NCBI GenBank assembly: GCA_039105265.1 | Contig: JAPFFF010000015.1 | Span: 620,001-684,000 of the forward strand | From: Tritrichomonas musculus | Taxonomy: Eukaryota > Parabasalia > Tritrichomonadida > Tritrichomonadidae | Length of the DNA stretch: 64,000 nt | Direction: 5' to 3' | Part shown: piece by piece, positions 32,201 to 39,782 of the stretch | How the letters are laid out: each line of letters begins with the position of its first letter | How positions within the stretch are numbered: position 1 is the stretch's first letter | Position numbers and translations under genes: made by a program | The notes under the pieces: generated by a model | Seen by the model: only the letters and a program-made list of their open reading frames with translations | What the model was told of the DNA's origin: nothing | Database searches by the model: none

Positions 32201-32314
32201 TCTACAACTGGTACTTCAACGAATTTCGTCGTAAGTTTACCTCTACCTACGAAAGATCCTCCTAATCACTGGATTCAACGCGGTGCTGCAATGTTGCTCG
32301 GAACACCTGAATAA
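20210..32314 (+). CDS. axonemal dynein heavy chain, inner-arm single-headed type
   Basis: A full-length, intron-free frame of 4,034 residues. The tail occupies about 1-1330. The motor follows in order: AAA1 with GPAGTGKTET (about 1367), AAA2 with GPTCGGKTTT (about 1648), AAA3 with GSSGVGKS (about 2023) and AAA4 with GVAGTGKRT (about 2374). The antiparallel coiled-coil stalk with the microtubule-binding tip spans about 2605-2915, then AAA5, AAA6 and a C-terminal region ending with the GVLSTTGTSTNFVVSL pattern. A length near 4,000 and this C-terminus fit the DNAH1/3/7/12 inner-arm group, which drives bending of flagellar microtubule doublets. An acidic insert (DDDKGEGDDDDVDDHEDDEE, about 1963-1985) precedes AAA3. 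All four P-loops look intact. Confidence 0.95.
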   Translation: MEGKKKKIDLINRLVPKQAIHSQKVTFGTSINATCVSRRAKSNLRNTKLPPISNEDGTETDNGQQLEAAPTQSQQEKPKQRIKPHDEGRNESIEQLTSPFKFVEYARKHNLQEDFVYLLPQNIEENEENPTRLRIVPSSQVSKDSDYWTLSLSGLSHYKNNMVDFMKLDDWIRSCELFKQIMKIPFFKHYHQWKSFTSWKRSVVRDKMIAASSSLKDHYFIVHPILRPAFFSIQKEIQQLNSLKLFNLRGDSLYSLDEFSKENARHREKITKTLDDFITRVTEMVQVACEKTIDTLSSFTVTDGAIQASPLEHLMSQYEKAQHRGVTNNFDNGPSLTFTQRAANRTLCAKLVKFIKLVDACIVSALRNVCFTSLIELYCVMSSLHKRGLVKLDSPNMKPLPELELSSEFSKIFPGLQAKTAEFFETPVFRVDVMFKGELQWTPCEKHVMDIIDSVRKECCQVLYDVPRLIENQAFRQYISPDGTGDRNKKDSVKGPDLQEIIERDKVFADIVNHQNMIIKEAFKALGNFSTCYKDAIAIYEENCKFNIDQLVVSNINATELRKTIKDYNQQNEFLSKIEEKSDVGLFCQFAKEMKHLFQRSPANCLNQIKGALPTITRKLLDEFSEKVQVSHEQLTAPIDDVASFVRYLIAAEKYSNEQNDFTQKAESIRDFYQLASELCVTIQSDEESEYQALLPAFDDVKRVLSFAGEQKQTLLPKFSAQLDKLIGQLHSDVLDVAQASLNPILGNITTKIEDAQAFLKEILQRLDEVKTAASDYNKYQRAMNLQVTRFEDVEELNKEITLKNLLWETKVRWINLTEKWSNMPFAVIDPNEMTEELREYQLNAAKCAKGLQGNVVAVDLKASVSDYAALLPVVSNLKNPALKQKFVEQIASLLGCNIFADEGFKFGKLFELRAFHFVDQIAAISAQATIEQQLYDNLQNVHKMIDELQFIMTPYKGKNNIYVFGGFDGLLTTLDEAQSIVATVRSSRYIAALRLQADEWARSLRSFSATLESLMNCQRAWMYLSNVFSSDDIQRQLMNEYKEFFNVEKMWKNMSIKAHDDPAAFRFCSAPQVATELEDANKTLESVQKALEDYLETKRMAFPRFYFLSNDDLLDLLAKARNPDAVQPHLRKFFEGIYHIDFREEDGTTYACGVTSAEGESVPVRDLRIQGAVESWLGQFEEQCQRALRNHMKTGLKSYFEAAKREEWITGQPGQIVLAVTQIDWCEQVEEALSSENQDEGLKKVNEETEKNLTNLAKVVRCDLTDLERTKISALITMDVHSRDIVTELIQKKCSSVNDFEWFKRLKYKWDEHSKEVMVNQTNTSFVYGYEYLGCTPRLVITPLTDRCYLTLTGALHLHLGGSPAGPAGTGKTETVKDLAKALAIFCVVFNCSESVTVFQMSTFFRGLAQAGAWSCFDEFNRINIEVLSVIAEQFNCIRLALCADLKRFEFEDKEIPLNPRCGCFITMNPGYAGRTELPDNLKALFRPVSMMIPDYTLIAEIMLFSQGFQEAKRLSQKMTKLYKLSSEMLSQQDHYDFGMRALKSVLVMAGSLKRSAPDVSEDLTLIRAMRDSNLAKFLNEDIPLFNGIVADLFPGIEIVDQQEEYLVAASTSVIKDMGLQPTDFTIEKVIQLHDAMRFRHGVMLVGPTCGGKTTTKTILQKTNTLLSSTMPDMYRPVVTYTLNPKALSMAELYGEQNPDTQEWMDGLIAIIFNECVDKNDNTEQWIIFDGPVDALWIENMNTVLDDNKLLSLANSKRIKMTPVMHLLFEVQDLAVASPATVSRCAMVYLDPEGLGWRPFCDTAINDRILPLLGSNATLAKRFHDLLEAGVEPGFQFLRENCRNFNQWVPMNLIFSLFNLFESIVNDSLENGELKFDPTETDADVIKVVSALFVFSYVWSFGGHVEQQQRMPFDTIARDIYVPMTNLPSRGTLFDYCFKVKEREWTHWSELMPKFSLTGKKTDDDKGEGDDDDVDDHEDDEENAGNKKIKFHSLLVPTIDTTRFSYLLKTLLKNHHNIFVRGSSGVGKSVIIQRAMSELDEAKYHLISLIFSAHTTSRATQEMVESKLEKKRGVAIQPPSNKEGILFIDDINMPERDYYGSQPPIELLRQLVSMEGLYERPGLAWNDIKHVTLLGAGGPDGGGRVPVTPRFLRFLFNVELTPPDDHTMFNIFHSILQPFFDPFVESVRNVVQKIVNASVDAYTAVTQNFLPTPDKSHYMFNLRDLTNVVQGIMRAKPDSVSTPQVLEKLWLHENVRVYSDRLVCDEDRKQLQDILTGTMKKRLGADLSAEDVFEGPLLFSDYLRGFVADNERFYEEVPSYEKARKVLEDYLEEYHFTRRNQSDTILFFDSAVQHITRISRILRQPRGHAVLVGVAGTGKRTLARFASFVSECDLAEIEVTDHYTIDNFREDLQKLYVKCGCGGKATAFVISDTQLVNDEFLEVINNVLNTGEIPNLFNQEEMDKNCNDMVSYAKSIGENEARDNLIKLFYERVRENLHVILTMSPVGNSFRHRCRMFPSLVSCCTIDWVDTWPESALKLVAHSRFSEISDIEIENFAEKLSDLAVFIHQTVDEAALQMKNEMKRIYYITPALFIRFVTFYQSLLEERQNKHRRSKGRLEGGVQKLIEANQLVDRMKVELGELEPILAKAAEETETMLVKIKKDQAEADRVKEVVSAEEKVVSQQAVEAETMAAEAQKELDSVLPLLAEATAQLKGLSRSDVAEVRQYSDPHITVRTVMEAVCILAEVEPTWKSAVTLVSDPMFIGRISTKYNENHHVPLNILKKIQPYVEENTNFQPEEVGRVSHAAKSLCIWATVLYKYEMTYRTVEPKQIAVAEAKAALKAAKDALKEKQDELARIEANLADLRKQYEESVDKKAKLSAQIEETQVKLGRAAKLTVGLADEQVRWGEQVSIMDSNVIYIPGDSFLCAAILIYFGPFPAALRSPIQDKIIEKIKEIGIELSPKFDFMQSMVDESIVRDWNTIGLPNDSTSIENALIITQAPKSALIIDPQNQATQWIKKMEEVRQLVILKPNSPNFYRSIENAVRLGIPVLLEDVQETVDPALDLLLMRKTYKQDGKDMVRIGDKAVEIDEKFRLYVTTKLTNPHFMPDMFVKVSIVNFIVTQIALEAQQLSLVVSLERPELETQKHELVMSIAADKKVLVEIEDKLLELLRNAGEHILDDELLITTIEEAKKKSLEVKERVRVSEETEIEINRLRMEYKPVAIRSSIMFFVTGDMASIDPMYQYSLEFFRDLVHTCITNAPKTDDRLTTLIDRITYSTYVTVSRGLFEVHRSLFAFSLCTAIMRNNETLSQQEWDIFIRGPPLLDNPTENPLPNLISDSRWNELYALGKVIPSFASIPNRILNDLDGFSQFLTSESLDIPKQFGDGLETFQRVLFFRTIAIDRLSRIVQQFVSDHLGVEFTRSPPFDLRQSFKDTRPTTPLLFILSQGADPRDHLLRLAAEMSMDNKLKMRSLGQGQGPEAEKAIQAALTRGEWVYLQNCHLSLSWLPELEAIVAKFSSEKANDNFRLFLSSMPTSGFPVSILRNSVKVTNEPPRGIRAHLHRLLGSMTTDDYEGCTKPRPWKKLLFGLAFFHAVIQERKKFGPLGFNKVYEWTETDFNCSVSYLRMFLDEQSQIPWEALRFLTGEIIYGGRVTDDWDRRCMMSILGRYYCTDILTDGYFFSRGSTYYAPPAEDLQKMIGYLNSLPFDDDHDVFGMHANAEITTRRRVSEQLVSTLQSTVGGASMGGSSNESVLQLVHDLLERMPLLHDISTMHESLKGDPDEENPILDPLTVVLKQEVERFRRLLKILVESLQELDKALRGLVSMSPMLEDVLSSLYVNHVPAAWSKYESMKPLGSWFTELIKRIEFFNNWMKHGNPSSYWLSAFYFPQSFLTGILQRHSRIHGIPIDNLSFELEVLDEEPRSFPDIGVNIHGLFFDGAKWNSEKKCVDEQEPGQIYSEAPYMHLKPTNNNTQMNNNFYQCPVYITAQREGVLSTTGTSTNFVVSLPLPTKDPPNHWIQRGAAMLLGTPE

Positions 32315-32524
32315 CAAAATGTTCTTTATTATTTTATTTTATTTGTATCTAAAATTATTTTCTTTACTCTTATGATTAATAATAAAAATATATTTTGATT
32401 TGATTTGATTTTTTTTTTTTTTTTTTTACCTTTTATTATTGTTTGAATATTGGTGTTTTTAATAATTTAGAAGATTAAATCCTTGGCAATGGCAAAAAGA
32501 AAAAAAAAAAATGTTCTTTTCATC

Positions 32525-34187
32525 CTGGGTTTCCCTGTCCAGTGAGGTGAATAGCCAAGTTTGACTTTTTGAAGCATTTCTCGTTATTTCATATGGACAG
32601 CAGACCGTTTTATTGTATTCAAAAAAAAATGTAAAGTTATGAATTATTTGAGAAAAAATGTCCATTTAACGGTTTATTTTTATTCTGAAAATGTCCAAAA
32701 TATCCAAAATTGAATGTACTCATTCAATCAAGGCTAGTCTCACAATAAATATAAAGAATTTTAATTAAATAATTTTTCATAATAATATATAAAATGTATA
32801 AATCGCCAAAAAAATAAAAAATTATTTTGTTATTAAGAAAAATTGAATGTATCTTTCAATTTATTTGGCTTGACCAATTATATTCAATATTTATTTGTTT
32901 TATAAATTCATTTTTAAAATAATCTTTTGAAATAATATTTTTAATAAATTTTGTTCTATTATTTGTATTATTCTAGATCAATGTGATTAATCGATTGGTC
33001 ATATTTACTGATAGAGAATATTTACAGAAAATATCACATGTAATTAAGTTTTACCTTGAAAAGATTGGGTAGATCGTAAAATGCCTTTTTTTCCGAGATT
33101 TTCCTCTCAATTTTTTGAATATTTTTTAATCGTTTTCATAATGGCTGTTTATAATAATTTTTATTGATTCTATGTAAGCCCACGGTATGTTATTTCACTA
33201 TTCTTTTCGGAAAACAGCATCAATTGGTTAGAAACAAGCTGATATAGAGGACTGAAAGATTGGCAGCTATCCCACATTTGATATTCTTTGCCATTTAATA
33301 TTTATATAGTGAACGTTTTTTAAATTCAAATTAGCCATCAAAGCATGCTTTATGCAACGATTCTGCTCCTTTATAATGAAAATTAAAAAGAATTGAATCT
33401 ATTGCAACACATATATTTCAACATTAGTAATAAGTCACAGAATTTTTATTGCCCAGCTGTTTGATTTTGCATCATTCCCAAAAAAAGCTAAAAAGGCTTT
33501 GAAAAAACTATACTTTATTATAATAAATATTTCTTTTTTACATTATTTATATTTATGTCATTTTACTCCATTAAAATTTCTGAAATAAAATCTCGGAAAA
33601 AAGGGAAAAAATTGTGTGTAAAAACTTTTTCAAAGCGTTTGAGAGAAAATCTCGGAAAAAAGGGAAAAAAAAAAATCTATCAAAGATTGCAACGATAATT
33701 GTTTTTCAATTCTGCTTATTTTAGAGTACAATTCATATTTATAATTGAATTATAATGTTTTAAAAAATAAAATATTGTTTTTTTATATTATTAAATTTAG
33801 AAATGCTAAAGATATTCTTTATTTTTTGAATATAATATAGATTGTAGCATAAACTTTTTGAGATATTTTTATTTTATCACTTTGAAAAAAGTGATAGCAA
33901 TTGTTTGAAATATTTCAATGTAGATATTTTTTTGAATGTTTTTTTTATTTTGTTAAATAAAGACAAAATTTTTATTAAATTTTGCATCTATTGTATTATT
34001 CATAAATATTGGAGGAGGAAAAAAGCTAAATGTCCATAAGATTTTAATGGACATTTTTTCTCAAATAATTCATAACTTTACATTTTTTTTTGAATACAAT
34101 AAAACGGTCTGCTGTCCATATGAAATAACGAGAAATGCTTCAAAAAGTCAAACTTGGCTATTCACCTCACTGGACAGGGAAACCCAG
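32525..34187. mobile_element. 1.66-kb inverted-repeat DNA transposon, 8-bp TSD (hAT-like, non-autonomous)
   Basis: The left end begins CTGGGTTTCCCTGTCCAGTG and the right end is its inverse. The arms match over about 145 bp (32525-32669 and 34040-34187). TTTTCATC is duplicated directly outside both ends (32517-32524 and 34188-34195). An 8-bp duplication is typical of hAT elements. No transposase frame is present, so it would depend on an enzyme supplied elsewhere. Arms this similar point to a fairly recent insertion between the dynein and uL4 genes. Confidence 0.8.
33084..33670. repeat. internal inverted and direct repeats within the 1.66-kb element
   Basis: AAAATCTCGGAAAAAAGGG occurs twice in direct orientation (33587-33610 and 33647-33670) and once inverted (33084-33108, CCTTTTTTTCCGAGATTTT). 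This nested symmetric layout could be a second, smaller element inside the first, or transposase-binding repeats. Confidence 0.55.
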
Positions 34188-34195
34188 TTTTCATC

Positions 34196-34782
34196 TGATA
34201 CTTAATACAACAAAACTTGAAGAAAGAGATTGCTCAAATGGCTATCTAATATTTTTGAATTATATGAAGGCAAAATTAAAGATGATAAACTATATTCAAC
34301 GACGGAATGAATAAAAAAATAGAGATTGTATATAACTAAAATTTCTTGGGGGGGGGGGGGGGTTTCAATATTTTAAACTTAATTGTATAATAATAAAATC
34401 AAATTATGAATAAAAATGTCTTAGATAAAACTATTTTGATGCATTGATTAGTGAAATTAGAATTTAAAATAATATATACGAAAATAAATAAAATAAAAGA
34501 TTATACCATTTATTAAAATAGCTATCTTAATTGGCTACATGAATGAATCATTGAGAAAAAAAAACGAAATTTTTATTTATTAAAATGTTCTTTACAATAT
34601 TCAATTTTGAAAAAGACAATTAAAAAATTATATAAGCTTTAACAAAATATAACATTTTCTTTTATCTGACTTTTTTTCAAAGAAAAACTTTTTAAATATT
34701 TTATTGAATTTTCAAATTAAAAGAAGTTGCTCAGAAAAAATTTGAGAACTGTGGCCGAGTCTAAGTCCAGCCTTTTTACTTA
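34196..34782. other. uL4 upstream region with a poly-G tract
   Basis: AT-rich spacer without a gene. It contains an unbroken run of 15 G (34348-34362), very unusual in this AT-rich sequence, and A runs near 34556. The last 40 bases are the uL4 promoter. Confidence 0.5.
34771..34777 (+). promoter_or_regulatory. CCTTTTT start-site box of the uL4 gene
   Basis: CCTTTTT lies 12 bases before the ATG, preceded by a GC-richer block (gtggccgagtctaagtccag). It resembles the M5 (CCTTT) core promoter motif described at transcription start sites in Trichomonas vaginalis. Confidence 0.5.
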
Positions 34783-36090
34783 ATGTCTGATCGCCAAACA
34801 GTACAAGTATATTCCGTTCAAGGAGCTTCAACAACAACAGTACCACTTCCAAAGGTTTTCAACACCCCAATCCGTGTTGATCTTGTTAAAGAAGTTTATA
34901 CAAATCTCGCAAAGAACCAACAACACCCACACGCTACATCATTACATGCTGGTATCCGCCCATCAGCCGTTTCATGGGGTCCAGGTCGTGCTAAGGCTCG
35001 TGTTCCACGTGTCAATGGATCAGGATCAAACCGTAATGGACAAGGTGCCTACGCAAACTTCTGCCGTGGTGGTCACCGTTTCGGCCCACCATCAATCCAA
35101 CGCCGTTGGTTCCGCCCAGTTCCAGTTAAGCAAAGGCGTTATGCTGTTGCTTCTGCCATCGCTGCTACCCAATATTCCCAATATGTCGAAGCACGTGGCC
35201 ACAAGATCAATGAAATCCAAACAATCCCAGTTGTTGTTGCTGATGAAATAGAAGCCATCAAGAAGACAAAGGAAGCCGTTGCTGCTCTTAAGGCTTTGAA
35301 AGTTTACAATGATGTCCAAAGAGTTATCGATGGAAAGGTTCACCGTTCATCAAAAGGAAAGATGAGGAGATCAACATTCAAGACAAAGAAGGGACCACTT
35401 GTTGTTTATGCCAATGATAATGGTATTGTCAAGGCATTCCGTAACATCCCAGGCGTTGATGTTCAAAATGTCACCCGCCTTTCACTTTACCAACTTGCTC
35501 CAGGAGCCACACTCGGACGTCTTGTCATCTGGTCAGAATCCGCATTCAAGGCCCTCGATGGAATTTATGACTCAAAGAAAGGATTTTCACTTCCACGCAG
35601 CCTTCTTACCAACCAAGATCTTGAACGTGTTGCTTACAGTGATGAAGTTCTTGCTGTTCTCCGCCCTGCTCTCCAAACATTCTCTGTCCCAACAGGACGT
35701 TGCCCATGCCGCCTCAGTATTGCCACACAAGATTGGGCTGATGCTCTTAAACAAATTGATGAACTCCGTGCACAAGAACACGCTAAGCAAACAGCTCCAG
35801 ATGTTGTTCGTAAACTCTTCGATGAAGTAGTTGCTGCTCAACCACCAGTTCCAGAAGATCTTTCAATCGTACCACATATCAACCCAGGATACTTCGATGA
35901 ACTTCACACTAAGGCTGATGATGCTGCTGAAGCCAAACTCGAACAAGAAGGTGCTGCTCAACTCGAAGCCGAAAGAGAAGCCAAAGAAGCTGCACAAGCC
36001 GAAAAGGCTGCCGCTGGTAAAGGTGGCAAAGGTGGTGCTGCTCCTGCTGCTGCTGCTCCAGCCAAAGGTGCCAAGGGTGGCAAGAAGTAA
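34783..36090 (+). CDS. RPL4: large-subunit ribosomal protein uL4 (RPL4)
   Basis: The protein has 435 residues. The uL4 core is clear: residues about 70-105 hold the internal loop that reaches toward the peptide exit tunnel (SWGPGRAKARVPRVNGSGSNR and the Gly/Arg-rich GGHRFGPP), and the RNA-binding fold continues to about 275. The region after about 360 is an Ala/Lys/Gly-rich extension ending GGKGGAAPAAAAPAKGAKGG, common in eukaryotic uL4. Codon choice is more GC-rich and regular than in neighbours, as expected for a highly expressed gene. The stop TAA is followed by A, giving the TAAA arrangement linked to polyadenylation in trichomonads. Confidence 0.97.
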   Translation: MSDRQTVQVYSVQGASTTTVPLPKVFNTPIRVDLVKEVYTNLAKNQQHPHATSLHAGIRPSAVSWGPGRAKARVPRVNGSGSNRNGQGAYANFCRGGHRFGPPSIQRRWFRPVPVKQRRYAVASAIAATQYSQYVEARGHKINEIQTIPVVVADEIEAIKKTKEAVAALKALKVYNDVQRVIDGKVHRSSKGKMRRSTFKTKKGPLVVYANDNGIVKAFRNIPGVDVQNVTRLSLYQLAPGATLGRLVIWSESAFKALDGIYDSKKGFSLPRSLLTNQDLERVAYSDEVLAVLRPALQTFSVPTGRCPCRLSIATQDWADALKQIDELRAQEHAKQTAPDVVRKLFDEVVAAQPPVPEDLSIVPHINPGYFDELHTKADDAAEAKLEQEGAAQLEAEREAKEAAQAEKAAAGKGGKGGAAPAAAAPAKGAKGGKK

Positions 36091-36248
36091 ATTTCTTCTT
36101 AATAAATTTGGACAATTATTTTTTAATTTTTATTTTTTTTACCTATTTTTCGATCTTATTTTTTGCGCTATAAACTAAGCAAATGATTTTGGTGCGAGTT
36201 CTCTTGTTTTTGTGTTATGAATTTGTAAACCATTCAAATACAATCTAT

Positions 36249-38072
36249 ATGAGCGAAGCTGAGAATGAACATGAAATAGATGCTTCTGGCAAATTTATGT
36301 GGGGCCAACCCACTTTTACATATTTAGATAGTCAAAGTTCGCTTGAAGAAATTGTTAGTTTAGACTTATCAACCAATCATATTAATATTAAATCAGCTAC
36401 TCTTCTTGCTGATCTTTTACGTAAATCCCAGAATCTTAAGTATCTTTCTCTTATTCAAACAAAACTCATTCAGAAATCCTCAGTTTTGATTTTTTCTGCT
36501 ATTGGAGATTCACAACTTCTCGAATTCTATGCGGATGATAATATTTTCCAGGCAAGTCCGTGTGAAGCTCTTGGAGCATCGCTTTCAAAAAATCCACCTC
36601 TTGAATTGCTGAGCTTAAATGGATGTGATATTCCAGATGAAGGTATCAACCACATCGCATCATCACTTTATTCTAATAATCATTTACTGCACTTACGACT
36701 TGAATCAAACTCAATGTTTGATTATGGAGCGCAAAAATTAGGGGAAGCTTTACCAAAATCTTCACTAATTTCATTAAGCGTGGCAGATAATCAAATATGG
36801 AATGAAGGAACAACATCAATTATTTTAAATATATCACATTCACATTTAGAAAGTCTTGACTTAAGCTATAATATTGTTGAACTTGAAACACTTGCAACAG
36901 AACTAGAAAAAAGTAGAATATCAAGTCTTGCAATAAGTGGATGCAAAGTAAACGAGCGCCAATTAATCAATTTCTTACAAAGAATTCCAAATTATGGGCT
37001 AAAAACACTTATTATGGATGGTTTTAACTTTCAAATGCTACCAATCTCGTGGCCGTCTGTTAAAGACACTTTGTGGTCCAATCAACCTTATTTTGATGCA
37101 CTTAAAAATTCATTAATATCACCAACAATAACTGATTTACGAATTGGATATTTTGATCTAGATCAAATATTTATACTCAATAAAATACTTGAATCTAGAC
37201 AAAACGAACTAGTTATTTCTTTCCACAATTTTGGCCAAACAAAGGATATTTGGCTTTTTAAATTACCTGGTCCATATTTTGAAAGCCCAACATCAATTTT
37301 TAGATGGGAAGGAAAAATTGATAATCAAAACTGCCAGTTTATAGGACAAATAGTTTCTCAGACAAAAGTATTTGATGGCAAGCACCAAACAATAGAAACT
37401 TTGGACTTCCATAATTTAGGACTAGATGATGAAGTTGTTAGATTAATAATGACTTCAATGAGAGATTTTCCAGTGAAAAATATCAATTTCTATAAAAACA
37501 AAATAAATGATGACTCACTTGAAGTTTTCACGGAATATATTAAAAGAGTAAAACTTGATTCTTTAAACCTCGGAGATAACAAAACAACAGACGAAGGCAT
37601 TTCAACTTTTCTTCGAGATATTCAAAATCCATCAATTTTCCCTCGAAAAATCACATTAAGCTTCAAAATAGCAGATCAAAATGAGTTCTCCAAACATAAA
37701 ATATCAGAAGTAATTTCATCTATCCTCCAAGATAATAATTTCAATATTGAATTCTTGTCATTATCAGGACCAATAACAGTGAGCGACGCAACAGAAATTA
37801 TTTCAAGTTTCTCTTCAAATTCTCATCTTCGTGAAATTCAATTGCACAGTGAACATGAAAGGAAATATGAAACTCCTGATCCAGACTTAAATGAAGGGCT
37901 TCAATTAAAATTCATTGAATTTGCTGATATTTTGCATGCTAATATCGTTGGTGAAGATTCCATTTGTAAGTTACGAAAATTCTACTTTCCACTTTTTACT
38001 GAAATATATTTATATCATAATGACATATACCAAAAATGGATAGAAATTGATGCTAAACTCAACAATAACTGA
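36249..38072 (+). CDS. leucine-rich-repeat (RNI-like) protein
   Basis: The frame is open from an ATG at 36183, but that start would add 22 residues (MILVRVLLFLCYEF...) read from the short spacer after uL4. I prefer the ATG at 36249 (MSEAENEHE), giving 607 residues. Repeats of about 28 residues run from about 30 to 260 and again from 385 to 580, with signatures such as IVSLDLSTNHIN, LELLSLNGCDIPDEG, LLHLRLESNSMFDYGAQ and LDSLNLGDNKTTDEG. They match the ribonuclease-inhibitor type of LRR, a curved interaction surface. A middle stretch without repeats (about 265-380) separates them. No kinase, transmembrane or nucleotide-binding domain is seen. The binding partner is unknown. Confidence 0.8.
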   Translation: MSEAENEHEIDASGKFMWGQPTFTYLDSQSSLEEIVSLDLSTNHINIKSATLLADLLRKSQNLKYLSLIQTKLIQKSSVLIFSAIGDSQLLEFYADDNIFQASPCEALGASLSKNPPLELLSLNGCDIPDEGINHIASSLYSNNHLLHLRLESNSMFDYGAQKLGEALPKSSLISLSVADNQIWNEGTTSIILNISHSHLESLDLSYNIVELETLATELEKSRISSLAISGCKVNERQLINFLQRIPNYGLKTLIMDGFNFQMLPISWPSVKDTLWSNQPYFDALKNSLISPTITDLRIGYFDLDQIFILNKILESRQNELVISFHNFGQTKDIWLFKLPGPYFESPTSIFRWEGKIDNQNCQFIGQIVSQTKVFDGKHQTIETLDFHNLGLDDEVVRLIMTSMRDFPVKNINFYKNKINDDSLEVFTEYIKRVKLDSLNLGDNKTTDEGISTFLRDIQNPSIFPRKITLSFKIADQNEFSKHKISEVISSILQDNNFNIEFLSLSGPITVSDATEIISSFSSNSHLREIQLHSEHERKYETPDPDLNEGLQLKFIEFADILHANIVGEDSICKLRKFYFPLFTEIYLYHNDIYQKWIEIDAKLNNN

Positions 38073-38690
38073 TAGTATTTGTATATTAACAACAGAATAA
38101 AATAGACATAATCTAATTATTAACTAAAAATGATAGAATTGTTATTGAAACTTTTATTTTTATTAGCAATAATACCAACAAATTATATATATAAATACTG
38201 ACAGTTATCAAATATTACATATTTGCAAATTCAAATAGGATCATCCATAATTATCTTTTGAAAGAACTCATTGAATTTTTTTTTATTAAATGAAAAAAAG
38301 AAGAAATTATTCAACCATGAATCCTTTTTTATATATAATGTACAATGCTACAAAGCATTTCCTTTCAACTGAGTATATTTTACAAATAATTTTAGAAGCA
38401 CAGAATGCTTTTACATAATTCATCATAATCAATTAATACAATTTCAAATATGCCTAAAATTTTTGCAATTTTGCAAGCAAATTAAAGATATTAACAATCC
38501 ATTCGAAATAAAGTCACCTAATAGAAGCAGAAAAAGAAAGAAAATTAATTCAATAATCCAAGAAATTGATGATCAAATTAAATAAATTCAATTATGTTAT
38601 CAAATGTATTGAAGCCTTCGTTCTATCTGTAACTAGAGAAGGCATGAATTTCGCTTCAGTTGAAAGATTCTTAGCAAAGAATAATACTTC
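38073..38690. other. AT-rich intergenic region
   Basis: 3' region of the LRR gene followed by AT-rich sequence with no intact frame. The last part may be the worn start of the transposase remnant that follows. Confidence 0.4.
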
Positions 38691-39090
38691 AGTATGCTAA
38701 AAAAAGTTTTCTATTCAACTCTTAAAAAAATAAGTTCTGCTTTGATTAGGGGATGGTAAATGAAGGTTTTCATCTAAATTATCAATCGACAGCGTATGGG
38801 CACATCGAAGGATATCATTCCAATGCTTTGGAGCTATTATTGATACAAAAAATATTAAAACAGTAGTTTGGAAAACAATTCAAGAAAAAAAATGTTTCTC
38901 TTCAAACTCTTGAGAGTGAAATTCTTTAAAAAATTTAAAGACATTTACAAAGATTACCAAACTATGTGGCATGTTCAAGATGGAGACTTAGAAACAATTA
39001 ATCTGGTACATAACTTTAGGAAAGATATTAAAATATACTTCGATCCAAATCATATTAAAGGAAAAGTTTTCAATAATTATAGAAATTCTC
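38690..39090 (+). pseudogene. probable DDE transposase remnant (MULE-like)
   Basis: Two out-of-frame pieces resemble the catalytic region of MULE-like DDE transposases. One reads FQCFGAIIDTKNIKTVVWK (near 38820-38870), the other WHVQDGDLETINLVHNF and KIYFDPNHIKG (near 38970-39060), like the HDxD and DxxH blocks of that group. Frames change between them and no ends were found, so this is a relic. It lies directly next to the left edge of the virus-like element. Confidence 0.4.
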
Positions 39091-39102
39091 TTCATTTTTT
39101 AA

Positions 39103-39621
39103 ATGGCACGTACACGAAGAGACGGACGTAAAGGCGGCAAGAGACCAATTCCACCACCAGCACAACCCGAAAGAAAATCTTATCTAAGCAGCAGCTCCTC
39201 CAACGAGTCCAGTGAAGACGAAAGTGATGGTTACCAAACAATGGGTCCTGATGTAGAAGAGAAGCACAGAAAGAGAAAGCTGGCCAACAAGCGATGGAAA
39301 AGACGAATACTGACCAGAAAGATGGATCATCTAGTGGACATGTGTGACAAGTACGAAAGACTCGCTGATGACATCTTGGATTTCTCGGCAATGACGGACC
39401 ACTATCACGTCCCAATGAGAGCTTTTCATGGTGAATGGAACTCGATCACCACCATGCAATATGCTCTGGAGTCACTACAAATGTGGCTCGCATTTGGAGA
39501 GGAAGTGACAAAGATCGGAACGGTTTCCGATGACCCTGATCCCGAACCAGAACCAAAGAAAGAAGTCGAATTCGACAAGGTCTTCAAAATCACTTCATCT
39601 GAAGAAGATTTTAATAATTAA
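39103..39621 (+). CDS. basic-to-acidic 172-residue protein of the virus-like element
   Basis: The first 25 residues are Arg/Lys-rich (MARTRRDGRKGGKRPIPPP), like the nucleic-acid-binding arm of small virus capsids. A Ser/Glu-rich stretch follows, then a second basic helix (KHRKRKLANKRWKRR), a helical middle and an acidic tail (DDPDPEPEPKKEVEFD). TTCATTTTTTAAATGG at its start matches the box of the other element genes, so I place it in the element. Its codons are much more GC-rich than theirs, which suggests a different origin. No family is recognised. Confidence 0.6.
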   Translation: MARTRRDGRKGGKRPIPPPAQPERKSYLSSSSSNESSEDESDGYQTMGPDVEEKHRKRKLANKRWKRRILTRKMDHLVDMCDKYERLADDILDFSAMTDHYHVPMRAFHGEWNSITTMQYALESLQMWLAFGEEVTKIGTVSDDPDPEPEPKKEVEFDKVFKITSSEEDFNN

Positions 39622-39648
39622 TCAATAAAAGATTAATTTCTTATTTTA

Positions 39649-39679
<31 letters not shown>

Positions 39680-39782
39680 GTAAATTTATAAAATTTATGA
39701 ATTTCATAGGGGTAATGTAAAAATTTTGAAAATTTTGAAAAATTATCTTTTTATTTAAAAATGCCAAAAAAACAATAAGAAT

